From positions 4,078 through 10,009 of the forward strand of contig DCZN01000118.1 of NCBI GenBank assembly GCA_002331625.1: a stretch of 5,932 nt of DNA, written 5' to 3'. Position numbers and translations under genes: made by a program. This document shows positions 1 to 5,488 of this stretch, one piece after another (position 1 is the stretch's first letter; every line of letters starts with the position of its first letter). The stretch is from Nitrospira sp. UBA2083 (GTDB lineage Bacteria > Nitrospirota > Nitrospiria > Nitrospirales > Nitrospiraceae). The notes under the pieces are model-generated. The model did no database searches. It was not told the DNA's origin and saw nothing but the letters and a program-made list of their open reading frames with translations.

Positions 1-548
1 TGCTGGCAGGCCGCAAGGTTTTGTGTCTTGTCATAGATTGCCGCTGATTTCGTCCGGCGCATCGAGTGTGTGCTGTGGCGACGGGGATCGATCCGGGCGA
101 GGGCAGACCACTTCTTTACAAGATTGGCATATTGTTCGCGTGTCAGATGACGGCCGGTTTTGCGGTTGCCGATGCTGGTCCACAGAAACGCTTCCGGGTC
201 TTTGTTTTTGTCGGAGGCCAGCAGCCAGTCCGCAATCGAATTCCTGGTTTCCGGCGACAGCGCCACGACATGGCCGGCGCCGGTCTTTTTCTGCCGGATC
301 GTGAACTCATGGACGACATCACCGTTGTGGTCGGTGATGTCGATGACCCGTAAGGGAAGCAGATCGGAGGCGCGCAGCATGGTATCGATCGCCGTGTTGA
401 AGAGGGCGAGATCCCGGATTTTGCCTTCGGTCGCGAGCAGGGTGCGGATGATCGCACATTGCTCGGGCGTGAACGGCGCCATCTGACCGACAGCTTTGTC
501 CTTGTTCCAGGGCTCGTCCTCAATTTTGGCTTTCTTCTTCTGACTCAT
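1..548 (-). CDS. Small tyrosine recombinase/integrase, 3' end cut by window edge
   Basis: Site-specific recombinase that would cut and join DNA at attachment sites through a covalent phosphotyrosine. Reading the minus strand from the ATG at 546-548 gives 182 residues with no stop before the left edge. Box I is the MLRASDLLPLR segment with Arg59. The beta-hairpin lysine is in RQKKTG (Lys87 or Lys88). Box II is HSMRR with His161 and Arg164. The last His/Trp box and the nucleophilic Tyr would lie beyond position 1. There is no N-terminal core-binding domain of the lambda Int type, only about 20 basic residues (MSQKKKAKIE). This fits the roughly 200-residue FimB-like small integrases, so perhaps only 20-30 residues are missing. 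No good Shine-Dalgarno sequence precedes the ATG. It is transcribed divergently from the defence genes. Family assignment is strong; the element type (integrative element, plasmid or prophage) cannot be told. Confidence 0.9.
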   Translation of the reverse strand, partial: MSQKKKAKIEDEPWNKDKAVGQMAPFTPEQCAIIRTLLATEGKIRDLALFNTAIDTMLRASDLLPLRVIDITDHNGDVVHEFTIRQKKTGAGHVVALSPETRNSIADWLLASDKNKDPEAFLWTSIGNRKTGRHLTREQYANLVKKWSALARIDPRRHSTHSMRRTKSAAIYDKTQNLAACQ

Positions 549-562
549 AAAAGCAAAAATAG
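549..562. repeat. Second copy of the 14-bp arm next to the integrase start codon
   Basis: AAAAGCAAAAATAG at 549-562 is identical to 623-636 in the inverted repeat. It abuts the integrase ATG (546-548) and would lie in its leader. The opposite arm is also duplicated: ATTTTGGCTTT occurs at 523-533, inside the integrase N-terminal codons, and at 608-618. Both half-sites therefore occur twice, about 75-85 bp apart, with a wider spacer (15 bp) in the copy that overlaps the gene. Confidence 0.65.
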
Positions 563-594
563 CACATGAAGAAAGGAATGTAAAGTATTGTTTT

Positions 595-624
595 ATAATA
601 TGATCCTATTTTGGCTTTTATCAA
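595..624 (-). promoter_or_regulatory. Predicted sigma70 promoter of the integrase
   Basis: On the minus strand TTGATA (619-624, 5 of 6 consensus bases) is followed after 18 bases by TATTAT (595-600, 5 of 6). Transcription would start near 588 and give an untranslated leader of about 40 bases. The -35 box lies in the centre of the inverted repeat at 606-636, so a protein bound there would block RNA polymerase. Prediction from consensus only. Confidence 0.5.
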
Positions 625-636
625 AAGCAAAAATAG
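606..636. repeat. AT-rich inverted repeat over the integrase -35 box
   Basis: Left arm CTATTTTGGCTTTT (606-619) and right arm AAAAGCAAAAATAG (623-636) are reverse complements except at one position, with ATC between them. Fourteen-base arms around the integrase -35 are typical of an operator. They could also be core-type binding arms for the recombinase itself. The poor run of T after it and its place upstream of both divergent transcripts argue against a terminator. Confidence 0.7.
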
Positions 637-777
637 AGTGCCAATTTAGACTTCTCTGGGAGATGCCCCAGTCATGTTCCTGTCTGAAGCAATACTACAA
701 CGCAGGAACCGGTTTGATCTTTCCACAGAAACTGCTATTTTCTCGTGTTCTGGATACTAAGGGTGAGAACCTATAGC
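637..777. other. Remainder of the divergent intergenic region
   Basis: No gene supported here. The only plus-strand open frame (588-776) starts at TTG and runs through the inverted repeat. Apart from the weak promoter pair and the Shine-Dalgarno of the 80-residue gene, I see no hairpin, tRNA or repeat. Confidence 0.6.
714..741 (+). promoter_or_regulatory. Weak candidate promoter of the small protein/helicase operon
   Basis: TTGATC (714-719) and TATTTT (736-741), each matching 4 of 6 consensus bases, are 16 bases apart and lie 36 bases before the ATG at 778. This is the best plus-strand pair in the 637-777 interval, but it is weak. Another candidate is the isolated TATAAT at 594-599, which has no convincing -35. 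Confidence 0.3.
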
Positions 778-1020
778 ATGTATGATTTAGACCGACACAG
801 GACAATAGACCGGCTTATAGAGTGTGCCGGCAGCAAGGAGAGATGTCTTGAATTGGGATTTCTCGTTCAAGACGATAACTCGACTCTTCATCTTTCGCCT
901 GCCGGGCTTGGTTATCTGATTGACATTGTTGCCACGGATATCAAAACCCTTCCTGCCGTATATGCTGCTGGTTATAATCAAGCATTAGCCCAGACTTCGT
1001 TCGAAATTCAGCAGCAATAA
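778..1020 (+). CDS. Small protein of unknown function, first gene of the helicase operon
   Basis: Eighty residues starting MYDLDRHRTIDRL. I chose the ATG at 778 because GGGTGAG (761-767) precedes it by 10 bases; the in-frame ATG at 745 would add 11 residues but lacks this spacing. I do not recognise the family. The protein is soluble-looking, with no signal peptide or membrane segment. The stretch ELGFLVQDDNSTLHLSPAG (about residues 25-43) resembles the wing and following helix of a winged-helix domain, as in MarR-type proteins (inference, weak). The second half is likely helical and ends in a polar QQQ tail. It stops 8 bases before the helicase, and the helicase's Shine-Dalgarno overlaps its stop codon. 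The two are thus very probably co-translated and may form a complex, as accessory subunits of helicase defence systems often do. Confidence 0.75.
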   Translation: MYDLDRHRTIDRLIECAGSKERCLELGFLVQDDNSTLHLSPAGLGYLIDIVATDIKTLPAVYAAGYNQALAQTSFEIQQQ

Positions 1021-1023
1021 GGA
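1019..1023 (+). promoter_or_regulatory. Ribosome binding site of the helicase, overlapping the upstream stop codon
   Basis: AAGGA overlaps the TAA (1018-1020) of the 80-residue gene and lies 5 bases before the helicase ATG. A ribosome ending on the small gene would sit on this site, which indicates translational coupling. Confidence 0.7.
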
Positions 1024-1028
1024 CTTAA

Positions 1029-3554
1029 ATGGTTGATTTCAGCAGGCGTCTTTCCGGGAAAAAGATCGAAGCGGTCATCGATCCCGTCAAACTCTATGAA
1101 ACCCTGGATCGTGCGCACGACAAAGGCCCGCTTCGCCCCTCTCAAGACGCAGTTCTGACGGAATGGTTTAATACGCGTCGCAATGAACGCGATCTAATAG
1201 TCAAGTTGCACACGGGGCAGGGCAAAACCCTCATCGGGCTATTAATGCTCCAGTCTCGCCTTAATGAAAAAAAGGGACCATGCCTGTACCTGTGCCCCAA
1301 CAACTTCCTCATTGATCAAACGTGCGAGCAAGCCAAGCAGTTCGGCATCAACACTTGTACAGCTGATCCGGATCTTCCTGATGAGTTTACTGATGGGAAA
1401 AGCATCCTCGTAACTTCTGTTCAGAAGCTTTTCAATGGGCTTACAAAATTCCAGCTGTACAAGAAATCGGTTTATGTGGGCACGGTTCTCATGGATGATG
1501 CGCATGCCTGCTCCGATACCATCCGCGATGCCTGTCGAATACGCTTACCGCATGAAGATCCCGCCTATGCAGAAATTATGGCGTTGTTTGCGACAGACCT
1601 TGAGCAGCAAGGCATAGGAACCTATGCTGATATTACGAACAATAAATACGATGCTCTCCTTCCGGTGCCATATTGGGCCTGGCTCGACCGGGAATCAGAG
1701 GTCGCTCGCGTACTCGCAAAAGGTTTTGCAAGAGATACGATCAAGTACGCATGGCCGCTGATAAAAGACATGCTTGCTCAATGTCAATGCGTTGTATCAG
1801 GAGCTGCTATTGAAATTGAGCCTTATGTTCCCCCGTTGGAGGCCTTTGGAACTTATTGGAATGCACCTCATCGTGTTTTCATGTCCGCAACCGTTACCGA
1901 TGATGCTTTTCTCGTTAAAGGACTTCAACTTACTCCCGAGGCGATTTCATCGCCTTTGACATACAAGAAAGAGCGTTGGTCAGGGGAAAAGATGGTGATT
2001 ATACCATCATTAATCCACGATGACCTTACGCGATCCGAACTCGTTCATAAATTTGCGACACCGAAGAAGGATCGCAAAGGTGGGGGAATAGTCGCCCTTG
2101 TATCAAGTTTTAAAAATGCCGAAGATTGGAAACGATATGGGGCACTCGTCACTGATAAGAGCACTGTGTGGAATGCAGTTAGCGATCTAAAGAATGGACA
2201 ATTCGACCAAGCCGTGATTCTCGTCAATCGCTATGACGGCATTGACCTATCAGACGATGCCTGCAGAATATTAATTCTTGATGGCAAACCTTATTCAGAA
2301 AGCTTGATCGACTTGTATCAGGAATCATGCAGAACAGGCAGTCAGTCGACTCTCATGAGAACGGTCAGGACCATAGAACAGGGTCTTGGCCGAAGCGTTA
2401 GAGGGGAAAAAGACTATTCAACGGTTGTAATTCTTGGCTCCGATCTTATTCGTTTATTGCGGGATAAAACGTCCCGCAGATATTTTTCGAGCCAGATGGA
2501 TACCCAGATTGAGATCGGCCTCGCGATTGCCGAGTATGCCAAAGAAGACATCGAGAAGGGAGAAATTCCTGATAAAGCCTTTTCAGATCTCATCCGGCAG
2601 TGTCTGCAACGGGATTCTGCCTGGAAAACTTTTTACGCACAGGAAATGGATGGTGTTAAACCTACCGGACCGAACAAGCGCGTGTTGGATATATATGCAA
2701 CGGAACTCATTGCTGAACAGAAGTACCGCTCTGGAAATCACGCTGGCGCAACTGCATGTATTCAAACAGCACTTGATAAGAAAATTTTCGATTCAGAGGA
2801 CAAGGCGTGGTACATCCAGGAAATGGCACGGTATAGCTACCGTCACGATCGCTTGGAATCTCAACGTTTGCAGGTGGCTGCACATTCAGCTAACCGTCTT
2901 CTGCTGCGACCACCATCAGGAGTTAGTGTTACAAAGCTGACAATAGTCAGTAAAGGGCGAGTTGAACGAATCATTGCTTGGATCAAGCCCCATGAGAATT
3001 ATGAACAACTGAATATCGCCATTTCCGATATTTTGTCCCGACTTGTCTTCGGGGCTAAAGCCGATAAATTTGAACAGGCCCTAGATGACCTTAGCCGGGC
3101 ATTGGGATTTAAAGGCGAACGCCCGGATAAGGAGTGGAAGGAAGGACCGGATAATCTATGGGCCTTGGACGATACTCGCTATATCGTCTGGGAATGCAAG
3201 AGCGAAGTGGACGTGACCCGGGCTGAAATTAATAAGCGGGAAGCGGAGCAAATGAACCGGTCATGCGCCTGGTTTGGGAAGCACTACTCAGGAAGTAAAG
3301 CCAAGAATGTAATGATCCATCCTGCCAAAACTATACAGAAGGCTGCAGCTCTAACTCACGATGTTGAAGTGATGGACGAGGCATCCTTGAAACAATTTAT
3401 CAAAGCGGTCAGATCATTCTTCAGCGCGTTCGAGGCGACAAACTTCAATGACCTATCCGAAAAGTACATTCAGAAGCTCATTGATGATAATGGATTGTCT
3501 GTGTCGAATCTCATAAGCGGCTATACCAAAGCACCCCGTAATCTCAAAGGGTAG
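1029..3554 (+). CDS. XPD/DinG-like SF2 helicase with C-terminal PD-(D/E)XK nuclease-like domain
   Basis: An 841-residue protein, presumably an ATP-driven DNA helicase or translocase coupled to a nuclease. Visible motifs: Q39 in GPLRPSQ; Walker A HTGQGKT (61-67); motif II DDAH (156-159, a DEAH variant); motif III SAT (286-288); motif V-like NRYDGIDL (400-407); motif [11 protein letters not shown] (451-459). The roughly 125-residue stretch between motifs II and III resembles the arch insertion of XPD/DinG proteins. Residues about 500-640 look helical. A PD-(D/E)XK-like core follows: Glu682 in a helix, GPDNLW with Asp708, then WECK with Glu722 and Lys724, and a later helix with Gln741. AAGGA (1019-1023) lies 5 bases before the ATG. 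Role in anti-phage or anti-plasmid defence is inferred from architecture and from the neighbouring restriction system and integrase. I cannot match it to a named system. The helicase call is strong; the nuclease call is motif-level. Confidence 0.88.
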   Translation: MVDFSRRLSGKKIEAVIDPVKLYETLDRAHDKGPLRPSQDAVLTEWFNTRRNERDLIVKLHTGQGKTLIGLLMLQSRLNEKKGPCLYLCPNNFLIDQTCEQAKQFGINTCTADPDLPDEFTDGKSILVTSVQKLFNGLTKFQLYKKSVYVGTVLMDDAHACSDTIRDACRIRLPHEDPAYAEIMALFATDLEQQGIGTYADITNNKYDALLPVPYWAWLDRESEVARVLAKGFARDTIKYAWPLIKDMLAQCQCVVSGAAIEIEPYVPPLEAFGTYWNAPHRVFMSATVTDDAFLVKGLQLTPEAISSPLTYKKERWSGEKMVIIPSLIHDDLTRSELVHKFATPKKDRKGGGIVALVSSFKNAEDWKRYGALVTDKSTVWNAVSDLKNGQFDQAVILVNRYDGIDLSDDACRILILDGKPYSESLIDLYQESCRTGSQSTLMRTVRTIEQGLGRSVRGEKDYSTVVILGSDLIRLLRDKTSRRYFSSQMDTQIEIGLAIAEYAKEDIEKGEIPDKAFSDLIRQCLQRDSAWKTFYAQEMDGVKPTGPNKRVLDIYATELIAEQKYRSGNHAGATACIQTALDKKIFDSEDKAWYIQEMARYSYRHDRLESQRLQVAAHSANRLLLRPPSGVSVTKLTIVSKGRVERIIAWIKPHENYEQLNIAISDILSRLVFGAKADKFEQALDDLSRALGFKGERPDKEWKEGPDNLWALDDTRYIVWECKSEVDVTRAEINKREAEQMNRSCAWFGKHYSGSKAKNVMIHPAKTIQKAAALTHDVEVMDEASLKQFIKAVRSFFSAFEATNFNDLSEKYIQKLIDDNGLSVSNLISGYTKAPRNLKG

Positions 3555-3593
3555 TAAAGGACGTTCTCAAACGCTAATCAGCCAAATAACCCC

Positions 3594-3622
3594 TTGCCAC
3601 CGCCATTCCTTTCCTTCACAAT
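3594..3622 (+). promoter_or_regulatory. Predicted sigma70 promoter of the RHH-methylase-endonuclease operon
   Basis: TTGCCA (3594-3599, 5 of 6) and CACAAT (3617-3622, 4 of 6) are separated by the ideal 17 bases. The transcript would start near 3628-3630, about 22-24 bases before the ATG at 3652. The -10 box directly abuts the palindrome at 3623-3641, so any protein on the palindrome would cover the transcription start. I see no terminator between the helicase stop (3554) and this promoter, so read-through from the upstream operon is possible. Confidence 0.5.
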
Positions 3623-3641
3623 GTGCTGCAGTCTGCAGCAC
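3623..3641. promoter_or_regulatory. Perfect 19-bp palindrome of two CTGCAG sites: candidate operator
   Basis: GTGCTGCAGTCTGCAGCAC has two 9-base arms that are exact reverse complements around a central T. Each arm holds one CTGCAG (3626-3631 and 3633-3638), the sequence recognised by PstI and BsuBI, the relatives of the endonuclease downstream. The element starts right after the -10 box and ends just before the GAGGA ribosome binding site. Its symmetry and position fit an operator for the dimeric RHH protein encoded next. If the system is CTGCAG-specific, its own methylase would also modify the site. In a read-through transcript it could instead form a small hairpin upstream of the ribosome binding site. 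Confidence 0.65.
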
Positions 3642-3642
3642 T

Positions 3643-3647
3643 GAGGA
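3643..3647 (+). promoter_or_regulatory. Ribosome binding site of the RHH gene
   Basis: GAGGA lies 4 bases before the ATG at 3652, immediately after the palindrome. It fixes the start of the small gene and argues against the longer reading frame that begins at the GTG inside the palindrome (3623). Confidence 0.65.
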
Positions 3648-3651
3648 ACAC

Positions 3652-3888
3652 ATGGCCGCGAAGAAAAGAGTTACCGTCAATCTTTCCGATGATGAGCACT
3701 CTATCATGTCGGAGATTTCCGATAAGTTTCATCTTTCTCTCGCATGGCTCGGTCGGCGGGCCATTGCAGACCTCATCGAAAAATATAATGCCGGTCCCGA
3801 ACAGTTTCCCAACCTCTTGCTATCCCACAAGCACACAAAGACATCCCATGACGCAGACCGCCGAACGACCACAACAAAACGTCACTAG
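3652..3888 (+). CDS. Ribbon-helix-helix (Arc/CopG-type) DNA-binding protein, putative RM regulator
   Basis: A 78-residue protein. Residues 5-11 (KRVTVNL) form the DNA-contacting strand, with alternating Arg6, Thr8 and Asn10 facing the major groove. Residues 13-26 form helix A, and 29-45 (ending IADLIEKY) form helix B. This is the classic RHH fold, which works as a dimer or a pair of dimers on inverted or tandem sites. The tail after residue 46 is polar and basic (HKHTKTSHDADRRTTTTKRH), partly because its codons overlap the methylase start. It is first in the operon, and its last 41 bases overlap the methylase gene. It probably binds the palindrome just upstream and controls the operon, a role filled in many Type II systems by helix-turn-helix C proteins. 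Antitoxin function is possible for the fold, but no toxin gene is adjacent. The specific target is inference. Confidence 0.8.
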   Translation: MAAKKRVTVNLSDDEHSIMSEISDKFHLSLAWLGRRAIADLIEKYNAGPEQFPNLLLSHKHTKTSHDADRRTTTTKRH

Positions 3889-5488
3889 ACGCACCGCTTC
3901 ACTCCCTAGCCGCGTCTCGCGCCTCACCGTTGACGACACGCCATCACATTATGCCGATTTGCTCGGTTCGAGCTATGTCGCCCATCAAACCGCCGACCAC
4001 CGCAAGACACACGGCCTCTATCTCACGCCACCGCCTGTAGCCCACTTTATGGCTGCCATGCTCGACGCCACGCCCCAAAAACTACGGATACTTGATCCAG
4101 CGGCAGGCGCGGGCATTCTTCTTTGCGCCGCCGTAGAACGTCTTGTTGCCCTAAAAAACCGTCCCAAAGAGATCGATCTTGTCGCCTGTGAAATCGACAA
4201 AGCCCTCTGCCATCGTCTCGATGACGTTCTCTCGCGCCTTGCTTCATGGGCAGCCAAGAACGGCATCAAAGTGTCTTACACCGTCAGGCATGAGGATTTT
4301 ATCCTCAAAAACGCTGCCGCCCTTCATTCACAGCCGAGAGAAACCTTTGACGCGGTAATAGCCAATCCGCCCTACTTCAAAATCGGCAAGGACGATCCCC
4401 GCGCTGTCGCCGCTTCTTCCGTTGTTCACGGACAGCCCAATATCTACGGCCTCTTTATGGCCGTGAGCGCAGCCCTATTGCGCTCGTCCGGACAACTCGT
4501 TTTCATCACACCCCGCAGCTTTGCATCCGGCCCCTATTTCCGACAGTTCCGGGAACGCTTCTTTTCAATGATGCGCCCCGTTCACACACACGTTTTTACT
4601 TCACGCCGGGATGCTTTCAGCCGCGATGAAGTCCTGCAGGAGAACGTCATTTTCCACGGCATCCGCCAAGACGTTTGGCAACGTACCACCAGCCAGTACA
4701 AATTCACGCTTTCCAGCAGCGCGGGATCATCCGACCTGGCCCACTCTGTTACATGGTCTGGCGATATTCAGGACGTACTCGATACAACAAAGCCAGGAAG
4801 TGTTTTCCGGCTTCCTACGTCGCCGGAAGATGAAGCCATTCTCAGGAAGGTAGACCGCTGGACAGGCTCTCTGCGGGCTTATGGACTTCAAATCTCGACC
4901 GGGCCGGTCGTTCCCTTCCGAGCCACAGAGTTTCTTTCAGCAAAAAAGAACGGTGCAACAGTTCCGCTTCTCTGGATGAACCATGTTCACGCCATGGAAA
5001 TCCACTGGCCGAACGGAGTCCGCAAACCGCAACACATCATCAGCAAAAAACCATCCGAATACCTTCTCTTGCCCAACCGAAACTACGTTCTTATCCGGCG
5101 ATTCAGCGCCAAGGAGCAGCCGCGCCGCCTCACTGCCGCGCCACTCCTTGCCCGCTCACTGCACGCCGACATGGTAGGCCTCGAAAACCATCTCAACTAT
5201 ATCCACCGTCCTGGCGGCACTCTTTCAGAAGATGAAGCCCGTGGCATTGCCGCCCTCTACAACAGTTCGCTCCTCGATGATTATTTCCGCTGCATTAACG
5301 GAAACACACAAGTCAGCGCCACAGAACTTCGTGCCATGCCGCTGCCTCCCCTTGAGGAAATCATTGACCTCGGCAAACGTGTCAAAGGCGTATCAGACCC
5401 CTTTACATTGATCGACAACGCTGTTCTTGATATGACTTCCCGCAACGAAAACCGCCCTCATTCCAAATCGAAAGGTCGTTCCCATTGA
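3848..5488 (+). CDS. Type II N6-adenine DNA methyltransferase, M.PstI/M.BsuBI-like
   Basis: A 546-residue enzyme that transfers a methyl group from S-adenosylmethionine to adenine in the recognition site and so protects host DNA from the partner endonuclease. Motif X is GLYLTPPPVAHFMA (56-69). Motif I is DPAAGAG (83-89). Motif II has the acidic residues of ACEID (113-117). Motif IV is NPPY (173-176), diagnostic of amino-methyltransferases. This order places it in the gamma-like class, with the target-recognition region in the C-terminal half (roughly 300-520). Length is near that of M.PstI (507). I chose the ATG at 3848: it precedes motif X by 55 residues and has no in-frame rival until inside motif X. 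Upstream of it the frame merely shadows the RHH gene. Only a poor AAAGAC precedes it, so translation probably depends on ribosomes leaving the RHH gene. Target CTGCAG is inferred from the endonuclease family and from the promoter sites. Confidence 0.9.
   Translation: MTQTAERPQQNVTRRTASLPSRVSRLTVDDTPSHYADLLGSSYVAHQTADHRKTHGLYLTPPPVAHFMAAMLDATPQKLRILDPAAGAGILLCAAVERLVALKNRPKEIDLVACEIDKALCHRLDDVLSRLASWAAKNGIKVSYTVRHEDFILKNAAALHSQPRETFDAVIANPPYFKIGKDDPRAVAASSVVHGQPNIYGLFMAVSAALLRSSGQLVFITPRSFASGPYFRQFRERFFSMMRPVHTHVFTSRRDAFSRDEVLQENVIFHGIRQDVWQRTTSQYKFTLSSSAGSSDLAHSVTWSGDIQDVLDTTKPGSVFRLPTSPEDEAILRKVDRWTGSLRAYGLQISTGPVVPFRATEFLSAKKNGATVPLLWMNHVHAMEIHWPNGVRKPQHIISKKPSEYLLLPNRNYVLIRRFSAKEQPRRLTAAPLLARSLHADMVGLENHLNYIHRPGGTLSEDEARGIAALYNSSLLDDYFRCINGNTQVSATELRAMPLPPLEEIIDLGKRVKGVSDPFTLIDNAVLDMTSRNENRPHSKSKGRSH
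5471..5475 (+). promoter_or_regulatory. Ribosome binding site deciding the TTG start of the endonuclease
   Basis: AAAGG lies 9 bases before the TTG at 5485, inside the last codons of the methylase. It supports initiation at TTG rather than at the internal ATG (5650), which would discard most of the conserved N-terminal domain. Confidence 0.55.

Noticed and set aside
143..523. 126-residue minus-strand frame over the integrase
   Set aside because: Low-complexity Arg/Ser/Pro composition typical of a shadow frame; the minus-strand frame from 548 carries the recombinase motifs.
588..776. 62-residue frame starting at TTG in the intergenic region
   Set aside because: No ribosome binding site, and it reads through the inverted repeat and the candidate promoter.
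549..777. CRISPR array or small RNA gene in the intergenic region
   Set aside because: The repeats are 11-14 bases, only two copies each, arranged as inverted half-sites without regular spacers.
1281..1358. Iron-sulfur cluster of the XPD/DinG type in the helicase (Cys85, Cys89, Cys99, Cys110)
   Set aside because: Only about 90 residues separate motifs I and II, leaving no room for the cluster domain, and two of the cysteines lie in the motif Ia strand.
2434..2940. 168-residue plus-strand frame inside the helicase
   Set aside because: Out-of-frame shadow with no motif, while the helicase frame is continuous and has motif VI just before it.
3623..3641. Palindrome as a rho-independent terminator of the helicase operon
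   Set aside because: The centre is a single base, no T-run follows, and it lies between a -10 box and a ribosome binding site, so operator function fits better.
3623..3847. A 75-residue N-terminal extension of the methylase starting at GTG 3623
   Set aside because: It begins inside the palindrome, shadows the RHH gene in another frame, and shows no methylase motif before residue 76.
3652..3888. RHH protein as antitoxin of a toxin-antitoxin pair
   Set aside because: The adjoining genes are a methylase and a helicase; no toxin-sized frame with a known toxin pattern is next to it.
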